Part shown: positions 32,472 through 40,691 of the stretch, in pieces
Position numbering within the stretch: position 1 is the first letter of the stretch
Layout of the letters: each line of letters opens with the position of its first letter
From: Chloroflexota bacterium
GTDB taxonomy: Bacteria; Chloroflexota; Dehalococcoidia; Lucifugimonadales; JACPQL01
Assembly: GCA_016190445.1 (NCBI GenBank)
Contig: JACPQL010000024.1
Span: 1 to 51,122 of the forward strand
Length of the DNA stretch: 51,122 nucleotides
Direction: 5' to 3'
The notes under the pieces: generated by a model
Seen by the model: the letters and a program-made list of their open reading frames with translations, nothing else
Databases searched by the model: none
Told to the model about the DNA's origin: nothing
Program-made: the position numbers and the translations under genes

Positions 32472-34643
32472 CTAGCCCCCGGCCTGCTCTCCGCCGTTGC
32501 TGACCGGCACAGTGAGGAAGAAGGTTGACCCCTTGCCTGGGGTGGACTCGACCCATAGCCGGCCGCCGTGGGCCTCCACCAGGATACGGCACACCCTCAG
32601 GCCCAGTCCCAGGCCGGGGATGCTGTGTCTTTCATGTGCTCGCAGTCGCTCGAAGCTCTGAAAGAGCTTGGGCTGGTCTTCAGCCGATATCCCTACCCCC
32701 TGGTCACTGACGCTGACAACCAGATGCGAGCCCTGCTGCTGCGCGTGGACCGTCACCTCGCCACCCCTGGGGGAGTACTTGATGGCGTTCTCCACCAGGT
32801 TGTAGAGCACCCGCTCAATGCGTACCCGGTCAGCCACAATCGCCGGAACGTCCGGAGGAATGTCCACAACAAGACGGTGTTTGTCCGACTTGGTCCGCAG
32901 CTTCTGCACCACCTCTCGGGCTATCTGGGCAATGTTACTCGGCTCTGCCTGAAGAGTCAGCCGGTTGGACTGGTAGCGGGATAGCTCAAGCAGGTTATCT
33001 ATGATGCCCGCCAGGGCGAAAGCATACGTGTTGGCGTCGTGAATAAGCTGCATCAACTGCTCCTGGGGTAGGCCATCGGTTGTGGCGACGGAGAGAGCGC
33101 CGATGATGACCGTCAGGGGAGTCCTCAGCTCGTGGGACACCAGGCCAACGAACTCGTCCTTTACCAGCTCCGCTTGCTTGCGCGCGGTGATATCGCGCAT
33201 CACGTGAACGGAACCGATGACCTGGCCGTCTTCGAATACGGGCGAGCAGGCCACCTCCAGGTGCTTCTTCAGGCGTGGCTCGTAGAACTCAGTGGCAACG
33301 GACTGCCTCCTCTCCATGGCCAGGCGGTGAGGGCAACCCGGCCACGGCTCATTGGTGCTATGCACCAGCGCGTAGCAGAGCCTGCCACATGCGAGCAGGG
33401 GACTCGTGCCCACGGCCTCAGCAAAGGCCCGGTTGGCCCGGATGATGCGGAAGTCCCGGTCATGGATGGAGATCAGGTCTGGGATGGCATCAAAGGTCGT
33501 CCGCCACTCCTCCGCTGCCTTCTCGAGCGCCTGCTCCGCCTTCTTGCGCTCAGTGATGTCTCTTGCATAGATACGGAAGTCCTGGCTCGATGGCAGGTAG
33601 GAGACTGTTTGCAGATACCAGGAATCCCCGATGCTCACATCACGAGCAAGCGAAGGTACCCGCTCATGCTCGCGTGTTCTGAGTGTGTTGGCCAGAGATT
33701 CCCAGTCTGCCAGGAGTGGGTGTCCGGTCCCTTGTGCGGCCAGGTCTGGGAAACAGGTCTTGGCTGCGGGGTTGAGGTACTTGACCCGACCGGCCGCATC
33801 CACCTCTACAACCGGGTTTGGGTTGTGCTCTGGGAACGAGGCAAGGTGAACAACTTCCTCCTCGGCCTTCTTGCGCTCCTGTACCTCTCGTTGCAGGTCA
33901 TCCCTTGAGACGGTGACCGCCTGTAGCCGCTCCGTCATGCGGTCAAAGGAGCGGGCGAGGTCCCCAAGCTCGTCCCTCGCTGACATGCCCATTCTGTGGC
34001 CGAGGTTGCCGGTGCCGATAGCCTCCGCCCCTTTGTGGAGCGTGGCGATGGACGTGCCTATGCTCCTCATTGTCCTGATCAAGACAACCGTGAGGAAGAC
34101 CGCAACTGCGGCAACAACGGAGAAGATAATGGTGTTGAGTTCTCTTTGGGTCCTGATTATCTCGTCATCAACCAGCCCTTCAAGACGTGCCGCATCTGAT
34201 ACCAGGGCACGCGATCTTACGAGGACCTGGCCCGCCATCCGGTCTTCCGCCTCCCTGAACAACGCATCACCATCAAGCGGGCGGGGACGCTCGTCGTTCA
34301 GGATCATTGCCAGGAACAAGCCCCTCAGCGACTCACTATCGCGGCGAATCCTGTCTACGAGCTGCTTCTCCTGTGAGGTCCGGAACTGAGTGGCGGCGAT
34401 GAGCTGCCTGACTGAATCGTGCTCCGCCACGAACTGCTGCGTTGTCCGCTCCTCGTGATAGAGCATGTAGCTGAGGACCAGGCCGTTGATACCAGTCATG
34501 CTGCTCATGATTCGCTGGGCTGTCCTGTCTCTCTCCTGGGCATCCACCGCGGCCTTATAGGAGAAGAAGAGCGCCACGCCGATGACGAGCACCATGAGCG
34601 CGGGCACCAAAACGGCAAGCTTCAATCTGGTATTGATTCTCAT
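32472..34643 (-). CDS. PAS-domain sensor histidine kinase
   Basis: A 723-residue membrane sensor. TM1 is at residues ~9-29 and TM2 at ~171-190, enclosing a ~140-residue extracytoplasmic helical domain. HAMP is at ~191-243, PAS domains at ~263-375 and ~385-490, and HisKA with H504 in SHELRTPL. A HATPase follows with N box VENAIKYS, G1 DQGVGIS and G2 GLGLGLRVC. The second PAS domain has several cysteines (CGRLCYALV, PGCPHR). The gene starts 9 bp after a solute-binding lipoprotein gene, so the two are surely co-expressed. The likely phosphoacceptor is the convergent receiver protein. Confidence 0.93.
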   Translation of the reverse strand: MRINTRLKLAVLVPALMVLVIGVALFFSYKAAVDAQERDRTAQRIMSSMTGINGLVLSYMLYHEERTTQQFVAEHDSVRQLIAATQFRTSQEKQLVDRIRRDSESLRGLFLAMILNDERPRPLDGDALFREAEDRMAGQVLVRSRALVSDAARLEGLVDDEIIRTQRELNTIIFSVVAAVAVFLTVVLIRTMRSIGTSIATLHKGAEAIGTGNLGHRMGMSARDELGDLARSFDRMTERLQAVTVSRDDLQREVQERKKAEEEVVHLASFPEHNPNPVVEVDAAGRVKYLNPAAKTCFPDLAAQGTGHPLLADWESLANTLRTREHERVPSLARDVSIGDSWYLQTVSYLPSSQDFRIYARDITERKKAEQALEKAAEEWRTTFDAIPDLISIHDRDFRIIRANRAFAEAVGTSPLLACGRLCYALVHSTNEPWPGCPHRLAMERRQSVATEFYEPRLKKHLEVACSPVFEDGQVIGSVHVMRDITARKQAELVKDEFVGLVSHELRTPLTVIIGALSVATTDGLPQEQLMQLIHDANTYAFALAGIIDNLLELSRYQSNRLTLQAEPSNIAQIAREVVQKLRTKSDKHRLVVDIPPDVPAIVADRVRIERVLYNLVENAIKYSPRGGEVTVHAQQQGSHLVVSVSDQGVGISAEDQPKLFQSFERLRAHERHSIPGLGLGLRVCRILVEAHGGRLWVESTPGKGSTFFLTVPVSNGGEQAGG

Positions 34644-34652
34644 ACTCTGGCC

Positions 34653-35648
34653 CTATTTGCCGGTTATCCCGATACCTTCAGGCTGTGCCGCCTTCAAGCC
34701 CTCAGTGTAAATCAAGTCGAGGAAATTGGGACGCCTTTGGGCACTCCCAGCCTCCGCCTTGACCATCCATCGTGCCTGGTCTTCCAGGTTCAGTATGAGG
34801 CTCTCGTCCAGCCGCGCAGTAAATCTGTAGTCGTTCCATTCCTGCTCGTAGAGGGGGCTATCCGCACCTATATACTTCGCCGAAATGGCGCGCGCCTCGT
34901 CAGGGTGTTCCGTGATAAAGCTGTTCGCCCGGACAACCGCCCGCAGGAATCTCTTGATGCGTTCAGGATTGCTCTTTGAGAACTCCTGTGTTGCGACGAT
35001 GTCCCAGGTCATTGTGTAGAGCCCCGGATCATCAAGGACGCGCGCGTTGCTTCCCAACTGGTCTCGGAGTACGAGCGTGTGAGGCGACCAGGTGCTCACG
35101 GCATCCACCTCGCCGCTCAGGAGCGCGTCCACCAGCTTATCGGCCTCGAGGTTGACAACCTGGATATCCTGTAGACTGATATAGGAAGTGGCCAGATAGA
35201 CGTGGAGGAAGAAGTCGGCAGTGGTGCCTGAAACCACACCGATCCTCTTGCCCTTGAGGTCATCAGCTACAGAGATGCCCCTGTCTTTCCTGGCGATAAT
35301 CAGGATCGCGCGGTCAATCTCAGAAAGAGTGACAACGACCGCAAGCGGCTTTCCGTCAAGGGCAGCACGGGCGATGGGCGTGTCACCGGCTGCGGCGAGG
35401 TCCGCCTTTCCCGCAAGTACGTCAGCGAGCCCCAGGTGTCCCGATGCATAGGAGTAGAGGGTGATGTCAAGCCCCTCATCTCTGAAGTAGCCTTTCTCAT
35501 CGGCTATGTAGAGAGAGGCAGAAGCCGGCCAGGGCACCACACCGATGGTGACCTTCTCAGCCGACTTCAGTGCACCCCCGCCACACCCGGCGACACCCGA
35601 AAGCACAAAAGCAATGATTGCTGTGACCGCTACGATTGTCTTGGGCAC
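34653..35648 (-). CDS. Solute-binding lipoprotein (NMT1/SsuA-like), no transporter partner
   Basis: A 331-residue periplasmic-type binding protein with a lipobox (LSGVAGC, lipidated Cys22). Segments IGVVPWPASASLYIADEKGYF, GLDITLYSY, ADLAAAGDTP and KGKRIGVVSGTTADFF match the NMT1/THI5 and SsuA/TauA group that binds thiamine precursors, sulfonates, nitrate or similar. No permease or ATPase gene is nearby. It is instead coupled to a histidine kinase 9 bp downstream, suggesting a ligand-sensing subunit rather than a transport component. A GTG start follows GGAGCGGGGG. Confidence 0.9.
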   Translation of the reverse strand: MPKTIVAVTAIIAFVLSGVAGCGGGALKSAEKVTIGVVPWPASASLYIADEKGYFRDEGLDITLYSYASGHLGLADVLAGKADLAAAGDTPIARAALDGKPLAVVVTLSEIDRAILIIARKDRGISVADDLKGKRIGVVSGTTADFFLHVYLATSYISLQDIQVVNLEADKLVDALLSGEVDAVSTWSPHTLVLRDQLGSNARVLDDPGLYTMTWDIVATQEFSKSNPERIKRFLRAVVRANSFITEHPDEARAISAKYIGADSPLYEQEWNDYRFTARLDESLILNLEDQARWMVKAEAGSAQRRPNFLDLIYTEGLKAAQPEGIGITGK

Positions 35649-35738
35649 ATCCCCCGCTCCCCCGCCCTACGGTCCCGGGGCTGTTCGACGTATGTCCTTG
35701 AACACAAGACCCAACAATTCTACCATACGCGTGAATGC

Positions 35739-36569
35739 TCACAAGTGACTGCGCTCCTCCAGCCACAGGCGGTAGGCCTCCCGCCGCGAAAGGCCGTAGG
35801 CCGCGGCCACCTGGGCGGTGGCCTCCCGCACCGGCACCCGTTCATCCCTCAGCCGCCGGAGCGCCTCCCGCACCGCCTCCAGGTCAGGCGGTCCCTCTAC
35901 ATCTGCCGAGGAGGCGCCCGCCAGGACCAGGGTGAACTCGCCACGCGGCTCGGTGAAACGTGCCAGCGCCTGGGAGAGGGTCCCGCGGAACACCTCCTCG
36001 TGCATCTTGGTCAGCTCCCGGCACACCGCCAGGCGGCGGTCGCCCAGGACGGCGAGGGCGTCCTGGAGAGAGGTCCGCAGGCGGTGGGGCGCTTCGAAGG
36101 CGACCAGCGTCCGAGTCTCTCCAGCCACCGAGCGCCACAGGGCACGCCGCTCAGCCGGCCTGCGGGGAAGGAACCCCAGAAAGAGGAAGGAGTCTGCCGG
36201 CAGGCCCGAGGCCGCCAGGGCTGCGGGCACCGCCGAGGGCCCGGGTACGGAGACCACAGGGATTCCCCGCTCCAGTGCAGCTTCAACGAGGGCACTGCCT
36301 GGGTCGCTCACACCGGGGGTGCCCGCCTCGGAGACCAGGGCCACGTCCTCTCGCTCCAGCCTCTCAAGTATCTGGGGGAGGCGCAGCCTGGCATTGTGGG
36401 TGTAGTAGCTGAGGCGCGGCGTGGAGATGCCGTAGTGGGCCAGTAGCTTGGCCGTGGTGCGGGTGTCCTCGGTGGCGATGACCCCCACCTCCCGAAGAAC
36501 GCGCAGCGCCCTCAGCGTGATGTCCTCCAGGTTTCCTATGGGCGTGGCCACAACGTACAACGTGAGCAA
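35739..36569 (-). CDS. rsmI: 16S rRNA (cytidine(1402)-2'-O)-methyltransferase
   Basis: RsmI methylates the ribose of C1402 in the decoding centre. It has 276 residues of the tetrapyrrole-methylase fold. LYVVATPIGNLEDITLRALRVL, ATEDTRTTAKLLAHYGI and SEAGTPGVSDPG are the signature segments. The start is a TTG after GGAGGA; another TTG three codons later is possible. The gene is transcribed away from the desulforedoxin pair. Confidence 0.95.
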   Translation of the reverse strand: MLTLYVVATPIGNLEDITLRALRVLREVGVIATEDTRTTAKLLAHYGISTPRLSYYTHNARLRLPQILERLEREDVALVSEAGTPGVSDPGSALVEAALERGIPVVSVPGPSAVPAALAASGLPADSFLFLGFLPRRPAERRALWRSVAGETRTLVAFEAPHRLRTSLQDALAVLGDRRLAVCRELTKMHEEVFRGTLSQALARFTEPRGEFTLVLAGASSADVEGPPDLEAVREALRRLRDERVPVREATAQVAAAYGLSRREAYRLWLEERSHL

Positions 36570-36623
36570 CCCTTTATCCTCCCGGGCCAGGTGCCAGCCC
36601 TTGGACCTGCACTACGGAGTTCG

Positions 36624-36652
36624 TTGACTCCTACATCTGATGTGAGTATTAT
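36624..36652 (+). promoter_or_regulatory. Promoter of the desulforedoxin pair
   Basis: TTGACT and TATTAT separated by 17 bp, ahead of two small plus-strand genes. A GCCACC / GGTGGC hairpin lies near the expected transcript 5' end. Confidence 0.75.
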
Positions 36653-36698
36653 GTAACGAAAAGTGCCACCCGCTCAGGTGGCAGGGCGAGGTGCGGCT

Positions 36699-36815
36699 TT
36701 GGCCAATCAGACCGGCAAGAGGTACTTCTGCACCGTGTGCGGCTCGGAGTTCATAGTCACTCGGGGCGGAAACGGGACGGTTATCTGCTGCTCCAAGCCC
36801 ATGCAGCAGAAGTGA
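36699..36815 (+). CDS. Desulforedoxin-like protein 1
   Basis: A 38-residue protein in which CTVC at residues 11-14 and ICC at 29-31 give the C-x2-C...CC pattern of desulforedoxin. The N-terminus ANQTGKRYFC and the spacing to the double cysteine match the 36-residue Desulfovibrio protein, which binds one Fe(SCys)4 centre per chain as a dimer. The TTG start is supported by GAGGTG five bases upstream and by alignment with the next gene. Likely roles are electron transfer or superoxide/oxygen defence. Confidence 0.82.
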   Translation: MANQTGKRYFCTVCGSEFIVTRGGNGTVICCSKPMQQK

Positions 36816-36860
36816 CTTTCAACCTCAGACCAAGACCACGCGATCAGGAGTGACGGGCTC

Positions 36861-37004
36861 ATGTCCAACCAGCTAGGCAAAAGGTACCAGTGCGAGGTGT
36901 GTGGCACGCTGACACTCTGCACCAAGGCGGGGTCGGGCGTCATCCACTGTTGCGATAAGGAGATGGCCATCCAGGAACCCCGCAGGCTCCCTTCGTCGGA
37001 CTAG
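36861..37004 (+). CDS. Desulforedoxin-like protein 2
   Basis: A 47-residue paralogue of the preceding gene. SNQLGKRYQCEVCGT and VIHCCDKEM carry the same C-x2-C...CC pattern, and it has a 10-residue C-terminal tail. AGGAG precedes the ATG at somewhat long spacing. It starts 45 bp after the first gene and is probably on the same transcript. The two share the N-x-x-G-K-R-Y opening but differ elsewhere, so they are old duplicates or different subunits. Confidence 0.82.
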   Translation: MSNQLGKRYQCEVCGTLTLCTKAGSGVIHCCDKEMAIQEPRRLPSSD

Positions 37005-37123
37005 CGGCCCTGTAAGACCACGGCTGGGCCGCGCGTACCCCACCCAGCACTCACGTAGGGGTGCTTGACGTCGTTCAACGGCGTCTAGCCCAGACAGAAA
37101 AGACGCCGCGCAGGTCCTCCGGA

Positions 37124-37771
37124 CTACCCAACCCGCCGGATGACAGTCACCACCTTCCCCTGGACCTCCACATTGTCGGCGGAGGTGACTATCGGCTCCA
37201 TCTGACTGTTGGCTGGCTGGAGGCGGATGGTGTTCCCCTCGGCGTACAAGCGCTTCAGCGTGGCCTCCTTCTCCGCCTTCAGCCATGCCACCACCATATC
37301 GCCGTTGCGCACCTCGGTCACAGGGGAAAGCACCACCACGTCCCCGTCATCAATAAGGGCGTCCACCATGGAGAGGCCCTTCACCTTCAGCGCGTACAGC
37401 CCCTTGGTCCGCCCCGCGACGTAGCTGGGAGGCAACTCCACGGTGTCCAGGGGTTCAGGCTGGGCCCATCCCTCGGCGGAGGGTACGGGAAGGGGCTGGC
37501 CTGCCGCTATGTACCCCATCACGGGGACCACCACCCTGCGCTGGACCGGCTCAGCGGAGCCGTCCAGGAGTTCCAGGCCCCTGGAGACCTCCGCGGTGCG
37601 ACGGATATGCCCCTCCCGCTGGAGAATGTGGAGGTTGTAGTCCACCACGGAGGTGGAGCTGACATCACACCCTCGCTGGATGTCCCGGATAGTGGGAGGA
37701 TACCCGTTGTCCTGCAAGAACTCACGTATGAACTCAAGGATACGCTGTTGCCGCTGAGAGAGCTTGGCCAC
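37124..37771 (-). CDS. lexA: LexA repressor
   Basis: The SOS repressor, 215 residues. The N-terminal winged helix-turn-helix reads RQQRILEFIREFLQDNGYPPTIRDI. The self-cleavage site is the Ala-Gly pair in GYIAAGQP. The catalytic serine is in KGLSMVDALI and the lysine in ATLKRLY. A GTG start follows GAGGTAG. An SOS box lies about 85 bp upstream next to a likely promoter, so the gene is probably autorepressed. DNA damage and RecA would trigger cleavage and relieve it. Confidence 0.95.
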   Translation of the reverse strand: MAKLSQRQQRILEFIREFLQDNGYPPTIRDIQRGCDVSSTSVVDYNLHILQREGHIRRTAEVSRGLELLDGSAEPVQRRVVVPVMGYIAAGQPLPVPSAEGWAQPEPLDTVELPPSYVAGRTKGLYALKVKGLSMVDALIDDGDVVVLSPVTEVRNGDMVVAWLKAEKEATLKRLYAEGNTIRLQPANSQMEPIVTSADNVEVQGKVVTVIRRVG

Positions 37772-37856
37772 TGGTCTACCTCAACAATTCTTCGCCTGAC
37801 GCGGTGGACGGGCTCCTCCACGTCTGGAGGCCGCCCACTGCGAGACACTACGACGG

Positions 37857-37868
37857 GAACGTATGTTC
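37857..37868. promoter_or_regulatory. LexA-binding SOS box
   Basis: GAACGTATGTTC, a perfect palindrome fitting the GAAC-N4-GTTC operator of Gram-positive type LexA. It lies about 7 bp downstream of the -10 box of lexA, where it would block initiation. Confidence 0.88.
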
Positions 37869-37874
37869 GACAGC

Positions 37875-37904
37875 AAGATACCCCTTGACTGCCTCTGCTG
37901 TCAA
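37875..37904 (-). promoter_or_regulatory. Promoter of lexA
   Basis: TTGACA (37,904-37,899) and TATCTT (37,880-37,875) with an 18-bp spacer. The two boxes lie inside a 12-bp inverted repeat (ATACCCCTTGAC / GTCAAGGGGTAT). Confidence 0.7.
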
Positions 37905-37923
37905 GGGGTATATGACCACCCAA

Positions 37924-37990
37924 GAATAGCGATTCAATCTGCAGGTCGTCCCGACCCGTCGGGATGCCCTACACAGGTCAATCGCTATTT
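37924..37990. repeat. Inverted-repeat element (AATAGCGATT ends)
   Basis: Perfect 10-bp ends AATAGCGATT / AATCGCTATT enclose about 45 bp with an inner GTCCCGAC / GTCGGGA palindrome of the dispersed family. It lies between rpsT and the lexA promoter. Confidence 0.7.
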
Positions 37991-38024
37991 TCGGGTGACC
38001 AGCGCCCGCTGGCGGGGCGGCCTG

Positions 38025-38291
38025 CTATGTGCTGGGCGTTTGCTTGGCCCGGGCAAGCCGCTGCATCAGTCGCGACTTCTGGCGGGCAGCGCTATTGGGG
38101 TGTATGATACCCTTCCGCGCCGCTCTGTCCAGGGCCTGCTGGGCCTGGCGGACTGCGGTCTCCGCATCCTCCGTGGCGCCGCTCTGGACCAGCGACCTCG
38201 CCTTCTTCACCTCGGTGCGAGTTGTGCTCCGCACAACCCTGTTGCGGGCGCGTCTCCGCTCCTGCGCCCGTGCAGTCTTTTCCGCAGGCAC
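38025..38291 (-). CDS. rpsT: 30S ribosomal protein bS20
   Basis: An 88-residue, highly basic bS20, which binds 16S rRNA early in assembly. The N-terminal ERRRARNRVVRSTTRTEVKK and C-terminal KGIIHPNSAARQKSRLMQRL are the family signatures. The GTG start has GGGAGGTGA upstream. It lies 30 bp downstream of the rel gene. Confidence 0.95.
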   Translation of the reverse strand: MPAEKTARAQERRRARNRVVRSTTRTEVKKARSLVQSGATEDAETAVRQAQQALDRAARKGIIHPNSAARQKSRLMQRLARAKQTPST

Positions 38292-38321
38292 TCAGTCACC
38301 TCCCACTTGCCGCCGGCTATC

Positions 38322-40574
38322 CTACCGGCTGGCGCTCTCCGGCTTCGCTGCCACGCTGCTCAGTGCAGGGGCGCTGCGGGACACACTCCTGACGCCCTTC
38401 ACACCCTCCAGCTTGGAGAATAGCCGGGTCAATTGCTCTGTGCCACCGATGTGCACCGTGAGACTGGTGGAGGAGGTCCCGTCCTCGTGCTCCTCGGTGT
38501 GCGCGGCGGCGATGTTGACCCCCTCACCGGATACCACACTGGTGATGTCCCGCAGCAACCCCACCCGGTCCCACGCCTCTATGTTCACCCGCACAGGATA
38601 GAGCTGCCGGCTCTTGCCCCACTCCACCCGCACCAGTCGCTCGGGCTCGTCCTCGCCAAGCAGGTTGGCACACCCCTTTCGGTGCACCGTCACGCCGCTG
38701 GTCCTGGTGACGAACCCAGTGATCGCATCCCCAGGGAGGGGGTTGCAGCACCGGGCCATGCGGGTGAGCAGGTCTCCCACCCCCAGCACCTGTACTCCGG
38801 AGGAGGGGCCCGTAGCAGAAACCGTCCCGTGGTAGTCACCCAGGCCCCTCTCTTCCTGTTGCGGGGCCAGGCGCGCCACCAACTGGGCCACCGTCAGGGC
38901 ACCGCTGCCCAGCGCCGCCAGCAGGTCATCCACGGAATCGAGCTTCAGCAGGCGGACTACATCCTCCTCGTTTTGGGCCAGGTTCAGACGATGCAGTTCC
39001 TTGTGGAAGAGGTCGCGCCCTCTCTGGATGTTGGCCCCCCGCTCCTGCTTGCGGAACCACTGCCGTATCTTCTCCCTTGCGGCGGCGCTTCTAACATAGC
39101 CCAGGTGGGGGTTCAGCCAGTCCAGGGTGGGCCCACGGGCCGTCTTGCTGGCCAGCACCTCCACGGTATCCCCGTTATGGAGCTGGTGGTCCAGCGGAAC
39201 GAGTTTCCCGTTCACCTTGGCACCGACGCACCGGTGCCCCAGGTCGGTGTGAATGTGGTAGGCAAAGTCAATAGGGGTGGAGCCGGCAGGCAGCTCTTTG
39301 ATATCGCCCTTGGGAGTGTAGACGAACACCTGGTCCTGGAAGACGTCCGTCTTCACCGACTCCAGGAACTCCTCGGCGCCACTGACCTCTCGCTGCCACT
39401 CCAGAAGCTGACGCAGCCAGGTCATCTTCTGCTCGAAGTGCATGTCCTTGGCTGCCCCGCCCTCTTTGTAGCGCCAGTGGGCAGCCACCCCGTACTCAGC
39501 AATCCGGTGCATGTCGCGGGTCCGTATCTGTATCTCTATGGGCACGCCCTCCAGGCAGATCACCGTGGTGTGCAGCGCCTGGTACATGTTGTCCTTGGGG
39601 TTGGCGATGTAGTCATCGAACTGCCCGGGGATGGGGTGCCACAGGCCGTGGACGACCCCCAGGGCGCTATACGCCTCCCGGACACCGTTCACCAGCACGC
39701 GCACCGCAAAGAGGTCGTAGATATCGCTGAACTCCTTGCCCTGGGCGCTGTACTTGCTGATCTTCTTGTAGATGCTGTAAAGGTGCTTGGGCCTGCCCGA
39801 TATCTCAGCCCTGATGCTAGCCTTGGCCAACTCCGTCTTCAAGACCCCGGTGACTTTCTGGACATACTGCTCGCGCTCGGCCCTTTTGGTGGTCAGAAGG
39901 TGGGATATCTCCCTGTACTTGTTAGGCTGGAGATAGCGGAAAGCCAGGTCCTCCAGCCGCCACTTGATGTCCCACATGCCGAGGCGGTGGGCCAGAGGAG
40001 CATAGATATCCAGAGTCTCCTGAGCAATGGCGACGCGCCGGTCCGGAGACAGTGCCTGGAGAGTACGCATGTTGTGAAGGCGGTCGGCCAGTTTGATGAG
40101 CACCACGCGGATATCCTGGGCCATGGCCACCAGCATTTTCCTGACGCTCTCGGCGTGCTGGTGGCTGTCCTCAGCGGTGCGTCGGAGCCCGTCCCCGCCC
40201 TCCACGGCCCGGATGTCCATCCGCGTCAGCTTGGTAACACCGTCCACCAGTCTGGACACATCGGGGCCGAAGCGCTGCTCCACCTCCTCCAGGGAAACGC
40301 CACAGTCCTCCACCACATCGTGCAGCAAGGCCGCCACCAGTGTGGTGGAGTCCAGGCGCAGCTCAGCCAGGTACCGGGCCGTGCTCAGCGGGTGCTCGAT
40401 GAATGGCTCGCCCGACTGACGCATCTGACCCTCGTGGCAGTGGCTGGCGAACTGGTACGCCTCCTGGAGCACACCCACCTTGTCTTCAGGAAGGAATGCC
40501 CGGACTTTGACCAGCAGGTCCGACAGCCTCTCTGTCCCCTGCACCACAGAAGAAGGGCCCTCTGGTTCCACCAT
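38322..40574 (-). CDS. rel: Bifunctional (p)ppGpp synthase/hydrolase Rel
   Basis: The stringent-response enzyme, 750 residues. The HD hydrolase domain has HCHEGQMRQSGEPF and LLHDVVED, both needed for hydrolysis. The synthetase domain follows (LADRLHNMRT, then YSIYKKIS and DLFAVRVLV). TGS (VFVYTPKGDIKELP), helical and ACT domains complete the long Rel/SpoT layout. Both activities look intact. It sits 30 bp upstream of rpsT and is divergent from hisS. The start has a weak ribosome site. Confidence 0.96.
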   Translation of the reverse strand: MVEPEGPSSVVQGTERLSDLLVKVRAFLPEDKVGVLQEAYQFASHCHEGQMRQSGEPFIEHPLSTARYLAELRLDSTTLVAALLHDVVEDCGVSLEEVEQRFGPDVSRLVDGVTKLTRMDIRAVEGGDGLRRTAEDSHQHAESVRKMLVAMAQDIRVVLIKLADRLHNMRTLQALSPDRRVAIAQETLDIYAPLAHRLGMWDIKWRLEDLAFRYLQPNKYREISHLLTTKRAEREQYVQKVTGVLKTELAKASIRAEISGRPKHLYSIYKKISKYSAQGKEFSDIYDLFAVRVLVNGVREAYSALGVVHGLWHPIPGQFDDYIANPKDNMYQALHTTVICLEGVPIEIQIRTRDMHRIAEYGVAAHWRYKEGGAAKDMHFEQKMTWLRQLLEWQREVSGAEEFLESVKTDVFQDQVFVYTPKGDIKELPAGSTPIDFAYHIHTDLGHRCVGAKVNGKLVPLDHQLHNGDTVEVLASKTARGPTLDWLNPHLGYVRSAAAREKIRQWFRKQERGANIQRGRDLFHKELHRLNLAQNEEDVVRLLKLDSVDDLLAALGSGALTVAQLVARLAPQQEERGLGDYHGTVSATGPSSGVQVLGVGDLLTRMARCCNPLPGDAITGFVTRTSGVTVHRKGCANLLGEDEPERLVRVEWGKSRQLYPVRVNIEAWDRVGLLRDITSVVSGEGVNIAAAHTEEHEDGTSSTSLTVHIGGTEQLTRLFSKLEGVKGVRSVSRSAPALSSVAAKPESASR

Positions 40575-40691
40575 ACAACCAAGTTTACCCTATGCATCGG
40601 GACACGGCAACGAGGCTGCGGAGACCCCCGCTTTACACTCCGAAGGGCCTCCGCTATCCTGGGCATTCCAGCACTATTGGGGGCAACGACT

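Noticed and set aside
37080-37107. Terminator of lexA (GGCGTCT / AGACGCC hairpin)
   Set aside because: The stem is short, the loop is 14 nt and no T-run follows.
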